In this document: in pieces, positions 38,800 through 50,205 of the stretch
Position numbering within the stretch: position 1 is the stretch's first letter
Layout of the letters: every line of letters begins with the position of its first letter
Source: Trematomus loennbergii
Lineage: Eukaryota; Chordata; Actinopteri; Perciformes; Nototheniidae
Length of the DNA stretch: 64,000 nucleotides
NCBI GenBank assembly: GCA_012861695.1
Contig: JAAOOA010000028.1
Location: 12,378,470-12,442,469 of the forward strand
Direction: 5' to 3'
Made by a program: the position numbers and the translations under genes
Notes under the pieces: model-generated
Databases searched by the model: none
Told to the model about the DNA's origin: nothing
The model's input: the letters and a program-made list of their open reading frames with translations, nothing else

Positions 38800-41330
38800 G
38801 CCTAAATATAAAACAATTGACGAGATATGTTCCGTATATGATCCGTGTCAGGATCAAGTGACAAGCCTGTCATGACAACACTGTCTACAAAGCAATATTT
38901 TACATACAGGAGCATAGCTAGATTTTATCATGAGGCAAAATGAGTACAAATGTATTCAAGTCTCACCCTGTGTTCCTGCAGGCACAGACATGTGTTCTAG
39001 TACTTTCTTTGCACTCCTCTGCAGAATAAGTCATGTCAGCATGTACTGACTGAGAGAGGGGTTATCTATTAACAAGATACTGTTAAAACAACCTTGTGTT
39101 TTCCCTGAAGAACAATCCAGGTACCTTTTACCCAATTGCCACACCTTTGCCAGCCAATGAGCAAAGTACAATGTGTGAAGATACACACAACAAATCTCTT
39201 GAAGAATTGTCGGTGAAAGGTGATGTGTGAGCAAAGCTTTTAAAAAAGAAAAACAAGAGAACCATTTAATCCTCTTCATTGCTAACATACAATACAGTAC
39301 AGTACAGTATTACCCAATCTTTGTACAACCAGGTCTTTCTTGTATTGATAGTCACTGCAGACTATCATGATATGTGGGATCTCATTGCCTTAACAAACAA
39401 AGATGGCTGCATGTTCTACAATGAGCTTATCATTCTACTGGACAAACCTATTCATGCAACCTTCACCCCACAGGCTCACTGCACATTGTTCACAGCTGAG
39501 CAACACTCAAGCCAACTGTACTCTCACAGTCACTATGTAAAAGCTTTCAAATATGTCAACCTGAACTGCATGAGAAAATATTCAAAGTTGGCATGTGAAT
39601 AATGTAGAGCTAGGCTGCAATACTTATTTTAAAGACTATTATTTAACTCTTAAATAATGTTTGTAGTATACATATTTTCCACAAAACAGCCAAAGATAGT
39701 GACTGATTCGTCTGTTGTAGTTACTTTATTAATCATTTCTTGATGTTGAGATCATTTAGGGTTTAGATTTGTTTCCACATAGTTTATATAATGCATATGT
39801 TGTTGTCAACTGTTCCCAGAGAACATTTAGTTATACATTATATTCAATTGAATTATCTTTTCCAAATGTCTTTGTCAGTACTAGACACAATTATCTTTGT
39901 TGAATGTTACAGTGCAGCCATGAAAAGATGGCACCGCTAATTTAAATAGTTCAATCAATATAAGACTGATACAGCTTTCAAACAAAGACTAGGCTATTAC
40001 TGGAGGGTTTTTTTGTAAACTCCACTTAGTCAAATCTGAATTGAAGGAGTTTAGAAACAGTGAAGAGAATCAAGCAAAACAAGAGGAAGAGAGAAAGCCA
40101 TGAGACAAGAGAGCAAACAGTGTCAGCTGAAAGGCTGTGTAGTCGTGGGCAACTGATATTGGCTTCAGGGCAGCAGGGCTTCAAGCCAGATCCTCAAATG
40201 ATCGCCGACCTAACACCCCTTTCACCTCACACACTGTCCTTGCTCCGGGGCCTTCCCTCATTCCTCCCCTGCATATCCTTTTACAGTTACTTGTTCCCGA
40301 CTGCTGCTGCTAACTCTACCCGTTTAGTGTGCCTCAGGCTCGGCTGATGCTTTACACTCAGGAGTTCAGGAGAAGAGCAGTACCTGTGGTTTGATAGTGT
40401 TCATAAAACACAAACATCCCTGTGTGTGAACTATTTATCTGACAAATTTAGCAAACTGTTTTCTCAGCTAAGTAACCTACATGGCCATAATCATCAGTAA
40501 AATGTATGTGTGAATGTAATTTACTTACACTAAATAGTGCTCAGAATTTTCCTGAGTCTAGGAAGACATCTTCAAAATTTGAGTTTTGTTCAGATCAACC
40601 GCTCAAAACCTAAATAAATCATAAAATAATCACCATTTACAATCAAATCACATTGACAATCAAGTCTGTCAATGGACTGTTGGATTATCAACCTTGTTTC
40701 AGCTCTAAATACAATTTCAATTATAAAATCAATGATTGTGGTGTAGCTGTATGTGACTGAATTAAATCATGTGTTTTGTGTACCTCCTGGTATTTATACG
40801 TTGTTGCAACATTAGGCAATATAATATGCTGTAGTTTGTCATATGTCATATATTCATTGTACTTTTGTTTCTTTGGTTTATATTTATGTTTGGAGTAAAT
40901 AATTGTCTTTATTCTTTTTTGTTATGTTCAATTGTTTTAAAAGAATATGTTATGTAGTAATAATCGTTATATTTTTTACATTAACTTTTATATCCTTATG
41001 TTTTTTGTTTGCACCTCCATACACCAAAGCAAATTCTTTGTATGTAGACGTACCTGCCAATAAACCACATACTGATTATGGCATTTCATTGGCATGTAAT
41101 GTTTCAAAATACATTTTAATATATTGTAAAAACTGGATAACAATAAAGAGGGTATATTTACAATTACTAGCGGTAAATAATCAGATATTAATTCATAAAA
41201 TAATCTCCATGCTTGTCTTTCTGTCTGTGTAGTGCACTCACAGGTCCAAACTTGTCCACTAACATAACATAATGACACCCTGGGCAGCCAGCTAGCTGTC
41301 AGTAGATTAAAACTAACGTTACATTTCTTA
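38800..41330 (-). other. Intron 1 of slc25a42, unique AT-rich sequence
   Basis: No exon, clear transposon or simple repeat was recognised here. The ORFs are short and lack splice context. Confidence 0.5.
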
Positions 41331-41331
41331 C

Positions 41332-41740
41332 CTTAAACATTAGACACCATCACGAATATGTCTGATACATTTATATCCTTCACTTGGTGCGTTGTTTCGA
41401 GTTTCTAGCAGGTTTTTCGAAAGCTTTTTCCAAGTTAGCGAACGCGTTAGCAAGTTAGGCAACGTTAGCTAGCTGTTAGCTCACTGAAACAACGTTAATG
41501 TTATCTCGTCGACACAGCTGTGAAAATATTAAGTGTCTTTCTAAAAATGTTTCCTGGTGTAACGAAACGTTTCTCATAACCCTCAGGTCTGCAGTGACTT
41601 TAAGTGAGTGGCTGTCTTATTTATGCCCTTAACTGCTGTCAACGACCCGAGGAGGTTAACGTTAGCCACAGGGAGGTTGGATAAGGAGGAGCGCGGTGGC
41701 ATTCTGGGAAATGAAGTCCCAACGAGGAGGGGCATGTTTG
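41332..41740 (-). promoter_or_regulatory. slc25a42: Promoter and non-coding first exon of slc25a42
   Basis: On the minus strand a good donor (TTTAAG followed by GTAAGAAATG) ends a candidate non-coding exon at 41332. Upstream, at about 41697-41722, the minus strand reads ACTTCATTTCCCAGAATGCC, which closely resembles the ZNF143/THAP11 promoter element (ACTACAATTCCCAGAATGC). Two AACGTTAGC-type motifs (41463, 41660) lie in the same stretch. The transcription start is not resolved. Confidence 0.55.
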
Positions 41741-41779
41741 GATAGGTCGGTTAGAGGGGCGTGAGCACTGAGCAGAAGA

Positions 41780-42455
41780 CACACTTGGCAACAAGCTTGC
41801 TTACTATAGCCGTGTTTTTTTTCTTGTCCGTGAAGTACTTTATTGATGCTCAGTAACAGGCAGAGTTGTATTAACAGTTGTAACAGTTCCTATGTATGTA
41901 TTCATGTATGGTATCTAAATAAAAGTCACAAAAATGAACAATAGTGAGTCACTATAACAGTAAAACTGAGAAAATCAATACTAATGTTCAGTACAGTTGC
42001 GAATGGTAGATCTTACTATCAGAGATTTAATTTAAATTGTAATAATGGATAAACAAACGAAACACATACAAAGGAAATGTTTGGATCTAGTAAAAGTACA
42101 ATTCATTCAATACATTTAAATGTAGCTGCAAAGAGACTGCACAAACCAGTGCAGGTAAAATATTTGCATAGCAGCTAATACATTTATTAAGATAAACCCA
42201 TGGCACAAAAAAAATTAACATCTGCATATTATCAACAAAAATGTGGTACAGATATAAAATTGGGCAACAGGGGATTTGTGAGCAAACAAAACATGAGTAC
42301 CTGGACTACAATGACCTCTCAAAGGCGTTGTGTCGGACAGGTGGCCTGCTTACAAATATGTGTTCTACATCCTCTCCTTTTAACAAATTTGTCAAACTGG
42401 GTAGATGCACCAGCTTAAACTCTTGGCTATTCTTGCCTGAAAAGAAGCTTTAGGC
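41780..42455 (-). other. armc6 3' UTR and short spacer to slc25a42
   Basis: Sequence downstream of the armc6 stop. Minus-strand AATAAA signals occur at 42183-42188 and about 41839-41844, so the transcript probably ends at one of them. That leaves at most a few hundred bases to the slc25a42 promoter. Confidence 0.5.
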
Positions 42456-45400
42456 TCACTGGGTGAGGCTGCCATGTTTTCCGGTCCAGAGCTCTCGGAG
42501 CTCCACGTGGCATCCAAGATCTCTGAGGGCTGCTTTACCCACGTCTCCACTGTCTTGATGGGTCTTGAGGTACTGGTTTATCAGGTCCTCTGCGCCCAGA
42601 TCCAGGATTGGTTGGCTTAAGGTACTCAAACGGCCAACCAAGTTTCTCATCAGCATACATGCTGTTTCTGATTTAAAAAAAAGAAAACATGGACAGATTG
42701 TGGCAAACATAAAAAGGCCTGATTTGTATTAGGTACAAATATTAATGAAAATGAATGACCTTGTAATATGGATATAATACCTGGACATTGATCGAATTGG
42801 TATGTGTCCTCATAGCCTGCACAGCAGCGAAGGCACCTCCATTTTCCATGATGACTATACAGTTTTCCGGTTTACGCAGAGCAAGCACCGAGAGACATGC
42901 ACAGCCCTGCTCACACACCTACAGTAGAACATGAACATAATCTTAGGACATTTTCCAGAATTAAATTATTACTCAATTACATTTTTATCCAGCAAAAAAC
43001 AACCAATTATAATATTGTAAGCAACAATCTGTGTTAAATGCTATATGACATTTTACTCACAGCAGAGTTGTTCATGTGTCGGTTCATGGCAATGACAATG
43101 AGCTGGACTCCACCGGCATTAACAACTGCGTCTTTCACGTCGTCATTTCCTGCTATGGCCCGTATTGCACAAAAGACCTGCCGAATCAACTCCTGCAATG
43201 ATAAACCAGTTCAGTGAGCATAACATACACAGTGAACATATATTTCTGACAGTCTGTAAAACATCGCCATGTTTTAAGCAGGTTACCGCTTTCTCATAGC
43301 CTTCTGCAAGCAGCGTCATGATGAGTTTCAATCCCCCCAGGTCACAGATGTCCTGACAGAACTCATTCCTTACAGCCAGATGGGACAACGTTGCACACAG
43401 CTCACTCAGAACAGAAGTATTATCAAGGTGAGCTGTGAGGGAAAAACAAAGGATATAATCAGAATTTGTTTGTAAATTAAAGTGGTTAAAGATATCATGC
43501 TAAACACCTGAAACAACTATTCATCAGCGGGCCTTACCTTTCGCAGCCCCAATTAAAACCTTCAGTCCATTATTCTCGAGAACAATCATCTTTGCGTGTT
43601 CATGAGCTTGCCCAAAGGCAACTCGGACATCATCGTCAAAGGTCATGACCTTGAGAGCTGCAGTGGCCTCCTTGACGATCTGAGCACTTTCACTGTGTTG
43701 TTTGATGGCACCGGTCAGCAAAGGCAGGATGCCAGCTTTGACCAAATCCTGCCTGTTCTGTTCATGTTTCAAACAGCATTGACGGACGGTGGTTAAGGCT
43801 ACACGTGTCACAGAGGACTCTGCCTTGTACTTCTTGAGGATATTCAAAAGGAATTGCTGGCCCTCTGCATTCAACAAGTCTGGCTGTCCATTTGTCAGTG
43901 CAGCCAGGGCGGAGAGAGCGGTAAACACAGCTTCCTGCTCCTCCACACCCTTTTTGCAGTAAGAGGATGACGGGGTAGGCGTCTTTTTGGGCAGCCAGGT
44001 ACCTCTGGGCAAGTTCAAGTGAACAAAGCTCGGTAAAGCGTTTTAAATCTGCCTTCACATCCTGCACACTGGCTGAATCTTTTACAATGCAGAGGGAATT
44101 CAAAACCTGAAAGTAGAAAACAGATGTGAGATTGTGAAACTTTTGCACTCAGTAATCCCTTTTTCTCAAATTAGGATTACCTTTAAGACTTCATGTGTTG
44201 GCTCTTGTTTGCCATCAGATGATACTGGTGGTAAAGCTTGTATTATACAATTGAGGTTCACACCTGCATCGACACAGAAAACAGGTGTGTATGAATACTT
44301 TAAACTATTTTGTGGGCTGATGGTAAAACTTGTTATGTAGGTTATCAACTTTCCAATAAGGAACTTTAAAACATTGTTAGTCACTGTCCAGCTTTATCTT
44401 GTGTGTGGGTTGATGGAACAACGTTTAAAGGAGAGTGTCATGGCCATTTCCACTGATCATAATTCCATTGTTGAGGTATACTAAAATAGATTTATATTGT
44501 GCAATTTTCCAAACTCACATTGGTTTCTCATACAGCATCTCTGTAAACTACGTGTATTCACTGAATTTCACTCTCTGCCTTTAACGGCTCGTTGTAGCTC
44601 CAATAGCTCCAGCCCCCACCCTCCCTGTGAGCACAGTGTGCGCTGATTGGTCGGGACGTTGTGAATCGCGCTGAGCGTGGAGGTGTTGTTTCCTTGTTTA
44701 GGATACACAGCCAAACACAGCCAAACTCATCCTGAGCACACACAAAGTCACAGCCGAAGTAAAAACAATAAGTGTGGCTTGATATTGAGTAAGAAAAAGG
44801 TTGATAAACGCTGTGAGAATGGGTCTGCAGAGAGAATTTCCCAACTGTTTGTTATCAGCCTGCAGCCAGGGAGGAGAAATCAGCAGAGCTGCCTGTGTGT
44901 GAGGAAGTCTGTGGATTGGTCAATTTGGACCAATCAGCGGGGGCTTAACGTAACGGCTCCGCGGACGTAACGTAACGGCTCCACGGATTGGTCCATTTGG
45001 TTCCGGGTACCGCATGACCGTATCGCGTCATAGCTCTGGGCGTGGCTACTGGGTATCCAGACGTCACGATGCCCAGGAAGAACATGAGAAATCTCCAACG
45101 AGGCGTTTTGGGGAGGTCTTTTCTGTGTTAGAGTTTTACTCCCTACAGGGTGTACTTTGAGGGTTTTTGACTCTGCAGACCGTTTACATGCATAAAAACC
45201 TTCATAACACACAAGGGGACGGGTAATAACCGGAAAAGCATGACACCTCTCCTTTAAGTAAAGTCATTTACTAAATTATTGGAAAGGAAAGATACTATAT
45301 AATACTTATTTTCTTATACTAAGAGATTTTTAATTGATCAGAGTCTTCGTGAATCAGCTATTGCCATTTTAGAACATTTAGAATAGCATGGGTCACAACG

Positions 45401-45923
45401 GCACACTATCCCTTTCGATCAATTTGTTGGCTTACATATAGAAGTGTAAATGCAAGTATTTAATTTGAATGTATGTTTCCCTAAATGTATATCTCCTTTC
45501 CCTGGTGTATGCTAGGTATTTAGCTGGGTTGTTGTACAATTTGTAAATGTATACTGTAACGTTGGTGTGCTTCTCTTGTTTGGTATACTGTAATCAGGGC
45601 ACTATTTGTAAAACAAAGCTTGATCTGTATGGCCTTTACTGATGAAAAAAAGGTTATAAATAGGTGATATGTTTCACCTAAAGTTGACATATATTATAGG
45701 TTTGGCCTCATTAAGATAATAATATACAGTCTGACTATCAACAAAACTGTTCATTCATTAAATACCAGCCATCGTCCTTTGTAGCTCTGTTACCTTGAGA
45801 CTCAAACTGCTCCACAGCATCCTTCAGAGCCTCATCAGGATCCATCTCAAACTCCTCCATGTTTTCCCTGACAGCAGCATCGAAGGTTTCCTGGGTGATC
45901 ATCCGCTTAGCCATTTTCTCCAT
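42456..45923 (-). CDS. armc6: Armadillo repeat-containing protein 6
   Basis: Armadillo-repeat proteins form superhelical protein-binding scaffolds; the precise role of ARMC6 is poorly known. Seven coding exons join in perfect phase: 45794-45935 (start at 45923, or nine bases later at MAKR), 44181-44263, 43538-44106, 43287-43432, 43061-43192, 42781-42918 and 42456-42667. The product is about 469 residues, close to the mammalian 476-501. Diagnostic stretches match the human protein: [14 protein letters not shown] at the N-terminus, [56 protein letters not shown], and the C-terminal [19 protein letters not shown]. Two 1-base indels, one extra base in an A/G run near 43957 and one missing G at the start of the last exon, break the frame; their homopolymer position and the intact phases argue for sequencing error. 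A 5' UTR exon must lie upstream, with a possible donor at 46278. A TTAA transposon occupies the first coding intron. slc25a42 follows downstream on the same strand, as in human. Confidence 0.95.
44429..45253. mobile_element. TTAA-flanked DNA transposon-like repeat (copy C)
   Basis: 825 bases flanked by TTAA on both sides (44425-44428, 45254-45257), with inverted ends AGGAGAGTGTCATG and CATGACACCTCTCCT. The right two-thirds, in reverse orientation, match the 5' half of copies A and B (for example GGGACGGGTAATAACCGG, and AACGAGGCGTTTTGGGGAGG). The terminal bases differ from those copies (GGAGAGG in place of GGGCCC), suggesting a sister subfamily. It is inserted in the first coding intron of armc6. 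Confidence 0.75.
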
Positions 45924-46389
45924 CTGGTCTCTACTCTGAAATGTCATAAAGATGATGTCAAACAATGAGAATGTCAAACTCGTTGATTCAGTTTCAGCTA
46001 GTAGTAGCTAGTAATAGCTAGTGTTAGCTAGACGATGTGTTGTCTGCGCTCTTGTTTTCTACTGTGGCTGTTTAATTTCACAAAGCTAGCGATACATAAA
46101 GCTCTTCTAACGTTTTGTTTATCACACTTGAGAAAAATATCTTCATAAAAAACACAAGTCACATCACTTAACTGTTACCAACGCCCAGTGACAGACAGGT
46201 TGCTCTACTGTTATCAATGAAGAACAGACTGCCGCTTTCGATTACGCTGTTTGCGTAATGGTTGTGCTCACTCCTTACAGCTCCTACTAACGCAGGGCGT
46301 ACATTTGCGGCAAACGGTTGGTGAATAGTAAATTCCGCAAAAGGTCCCACTCGTAAATATTCTCGGTTGGAACATAGACCACAAACATT

Positions 46390-47128
46390 ATGTTCCGTTT
46401 CTCCTCAAAACGACTATTTCTGAGCCTTAATTTTGACCCAGTGGCTTGTGAAAATAGAAGCTACGGTAAGTAATGTTAGTCAGTATATTTAAAGAAGAAG
46501 ATAGAGGCACTACGTGGTTATTCTTTCTTATATGGGACACCAACGCACATCTAAAAAGATATAATGATAGTGATGACATTTTGCAACTTGGATGTTATTG
46601 TTTGCATAAGACCACAAGGAAGTAATTTGAGGGTTTTTTAAAGGACTTTAAATACAGCATTGTTTACATCCATGTTTACTGGCTTGCCGTTTTCTCATTA
46701 CCTGCAGTGAAACCTGTGGTGAGACTTTGTAGCATATTGGTGCACCTGCATGCAAGAGTTAAACAATAATGTACTTTGAACATGTTTTGACACTGAAATG
46801 CATTAAAATATTTAGATATTTTTTGGACATTGGAATTTGGTTGACTTTCTGCCAGACGTTTAGATTTTTACCTTTTCACTCTCGCTGTCCTATGTTTAAA
46901 TTAACACATTTTGAGTGGCCTCAAGAAACAATTACTGTGAGATTAATTCTTACCTGTTTGCACAAGCTGAATGTTTTATGTTGACATTCACATTTGTATA
47001 TTTTTCATGCAAAGATTTTGGAATACTTTTATTTTGTCATTTCCTGTTTTACTCATTATCTTCCAGGAGATGGCGGTATAAATCCTTTAATGTTGCTTTT
47101 CATTATACCAGATGTAGTCTTTTGCTGA
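46390..47128 (+). CDS. Possible two-exon micro-gene divergent from armc6
   Basis: Exon 1 (46390-46465) starts MFRFSSKRLFLSLNFD and ends at a strong donor (CTACG followed by GTAAGT). An acceptor (CTTCCAG) precedes exon 2 at 47067, and the frame continues to TGA at 47126-47128, giving 45 codons. An AATAAA follows at 47594-47599. The N-terminus, basic with alternating hydrophobic residues and no acidic residue before Asp16, could be a mitochondrial presequence, and the last residues are hydrophobic. Its start lies about 470 bases from the armc6 start codon in divergent orientation, as expected for a shared promoter. I do not recognise the protein. Downstream at 47367-47558 another protein-like frame with one internal TAA follows an acceptor-like CAG, so the true gene structure may differ. 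This is a weak prediction. Confidence 0.25.
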
Positions 47129-48989
47129 TTACCATTTGATATCAACTAAGTGGAAGGACTGTCGTTTTAATTACGCCTATGGACGTTGGGTTTGTAGTTC
47201 TCAGACATACATATACAACTCTGATGATTTATACAATATATATATATATATTATATATATATATATATATTTTTCATTTCATATCCAAGTTTTTGCAGTA
47301 CATAATATTAAACATAATGTGTAACATAGTACTACAACAAAAATGTGTCACTACAAATGCTCTCAGATTAATGTGGACATTGTTGCCCCAAAAAAGGGAG
47401 ATGACCTCCAAGGAGCCACTGAGTAAACTGTGAAGGACATGACCTTTGTATCAAATGAGTCAATTGCAAAGGCCATCAACACTGTGAGGATCAGATTGCC
47501 AATACAGAAAAGGTCACCAAAAGGACTGTTTCAGGGCATTACTGATCATATGCTTTAAAATGGGAGTTACAGTTTCTGTCATGTGAGAGAAATAATAAAC
47601 AAAAACACATCAAGTTTGGTTTAAAAAATGAGATTGTGTGTTGTATACCTCAATATCCTCATGTAAACCAGTGTGATGTTTGAACACAAGAGATAACCAA
47701 TTCGGCCAAAGTACAATATTACAGTTCAGACAGGGTGATACACTTGCCTGTCTATTAAAGAAAAAGTAAACAAAGATGTTTGCTTATACATCAAAAAGAC
47801 AAAAAGGTCCAAGTTGTATTTTATTGAATTATGTAGTGATTTCAACGTTAAATATTAATTATGCTGGTTTTCAAAATATATGTAGTCTGTGTATTTCAGA
47901 CTATTAACAACATATATGAAAATGCCCAAATATGTAGGATTAAGATGAATTTTATTGTATTTGTACAACCTTAAATACTCACCATTATGATACCTGATTT
48001 TGGCATTGGAATTTTTGTAATATAAAAGTAAACTCATGTCAGAATATTGATTTGAAGTTTTGTTTGTCTTCATTCATTAATATAATAACGTGTTATTGTG
48101 AAATTTAAGACATGATCGTCAGTGTGAACATGATGTAATGCAGCCCATCGGTAGGCCTATGAGATTTCCTCCGAGATATAATCAATTTATATTCACACGA
48201 ATAAATGGATTCACATACAACCACATCAAGTTTTAATATTTCTCCTCTCATCTGTTGTTTACTCTTGCCCGCTGCTGCCTGTAAATTATCTTCACCAGAA
48301 GAGAAGGGTTAGTGAGAAGTGAAAAGTTTGTGGACGCTCTAGGTGTCTTCTTGGACGCAGCTGAAAGGAGCCGCTTCCTGCCAAATAGTGCGCCCGTCTA
48401 ATCGTGACTGCAGCAGCCACTTCCTGCATTGTTACAGTATTTAATGAGGATTAAGTTGAGGCTGTCATGCTGTCATGTCGTAACGGGCGGCCATTAGGCC
48501 TCCTCCACACGTAGAAAGGAGAGAGGCTGATCTTCCCCTCTTTGATTTCAGAGCTGATCCTTCACCTGGGCAGGGCCTGCTGACTGACATCTTGCTGTCC
48601 AATTGTACATTGCTCTTTATAAATATAAAGTATCTTATCTAAGATTGTCAATGTTAAATTCCATTCCTAAAAGCATATAAATTCATTCAAGAACACTTGT
48701 GTGTACAGCATTTTTTTATCTTCACATCATCATGTAGCCTTACAGTTATAAACAATGAGTAAACTAACATTTTACACTGCTTAAATGAAATGGACAAAGG
48801 AACAGGACCACCTTAGTATGTAATCCAATGCAAAATCACAAAATTCAGCCTCAGAAAATATGATTATGGCCTGACCTTTGTTATAAGCCTAAGAGGACTG
48901 GATATTATTGGCTGAGTGTTTCATTGTATTATTTTCGAGGTGTATCTTTATATTTTTCAACCTCTGCTTTATTTTATATTTACCTTTCA
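47129..48989. other. Non-coding stretch with AT repeat and possible exon
   Basis: Contains the (TA)n run at 47235-47270, the protein-like frame 47367-47558 discussed in the findings, and AT-rich unique sequence up to about 48240. A more complex GC-balanced block at 48280-48620 could be conserved non-coding DNA. Confidence 0.35.
47235..47270. repeat. (TA)n microsatellite
   Basis: Pure TA array with one TTA slip. Confidence 0.93.
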
Positions 48990-48993
48990 TTAA

Positions 48994-50201
48994 AGGGCCC
49001 ATGTCATGCTTTTCCGGTTATTACCCGTCCCCTTGTGTGTTATGAAGGTTTTTATGCATGTAAACGGTCTGCAGAGTCAAAAACCCTCAAAGTACACCCT
49101 GTAGCGAGTAAAACTCTGACGGCCCGTCCACACAGCGGCGTGCGTTGAAGCTTGCTCCATTCACTTGAATGGGGTGACGTCACGCTTCGCCGAACTGCAT
49201 TGTGGGGAGCGTAGCTACGCGTTGCTCACGTTGCTCGCTGCAAAAGTTGAGCCATGTTCAACTTTTGAAGCTTCTGAAGCTTCGGTGGAAGCGTCAGCCA
49301 ATCAAATCCCGTTTATGCAGCCAATCAAACCGCGTGTATGCTGGGAGAGACACACCGCAGGTCATTTCCTCATATTGCAAAAAATGGAGCAAGCTTCAAC
49401 GCACGCCGCTGTGTGGACGGGCCGTAACACAGTCTATGCTGCCCCAAAACGCCTCGTTGGAGATTTCTCATTTTCCATTGTTTACTTCCTGGGTACTGTG
49501 ACGTGTGAATACCTGGGCCAGAGGCCACACCCTCTGCCAGCATTTCACGAAACAAAGCTTCACAAACCTTTCAGCGATTCATGCCGGATATGTAGGCCTA
49601 CAGCGTAGGGCACTGAAGAACGATGCTGTTCCTACTATGTTTGGACCAGCGGGAGATTCGGGTACACAACCTGTAAGTATTCATTGTTGTTTGTGTATTT
49701 ATGATGTTTAAAACAAACAAGGTATCTACCACGACTGTTTAAATGGGTAAACGTTTTTCGGGCTACTAATTTGTGATCGCGGAGAAATGCTCTCCGCAGA
49801 CCCATTCTCACAGCGTTATAAACCTTTTTCTTACTCAATATCAAGCCACACTTATTGTTTTTACTTCGGCTGTGAGTGTTTGTGTGTGCTCAGGATGAGT
49901 TTTGCTTGTTCTCGCTGTCTCGCCGACCCGGAAGCCTGTCCGCTCCTCGCAGCAGATCGCAGCAACGAGCCTCGCAACTTCCCGACCAATCAGAGCACAC
50001 TGGGCTCACAGGGAGGGTGGGGGGGCAGGAGCTCCAACAAGCCGTTTAGGACAGAGAGTGAATACCGGTGAATACACATACTTTACAGAGATGCTGTATG
50101 AGAAACCAATGTGAGTTTGGAAAATTGCACAGTATAAATCTATTTTAGTAGACCTCAACAATGGAATTATGATCAGTAGAAATGGCCATGACATGGGCCA
50201 T
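48994..50201. mobile_element. TTAA-flanked DNA transposon-like repeat (copy B)
   Basis: 1208 bases with TTAA on both sides (48990-48993, 50202-50205). The ends are AGGGCCCATGTCATG and CATGACATGGGCCAT, inverted with one mismatch. The interior matches copy A at both ends, including the sequence around a GTAAGT site (about 49673). It contains the 305-bp MITE at 49120-49424. No intact frame for a transposase. Confidence 0.8.
49120..49424. mobile_element. Harbinger-like MITE nested in copy B
   Basis: 305 bases with perfect terminal inverted repeats of about 41 bases, beginning CGGCCCGTCCACACAGCGGC. It is bordered by TGA on the left and TAA on the right; the empty site, visible in copy A as CTCTAACACAG, shows that the 3-bp target was TAA, typical of PIF/Harbinger elements. 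Perfect ends imply a recent insertion. It cannot encode a transposase. Confidence 0.8.
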
Positions 50202-50205
50202 TTAA

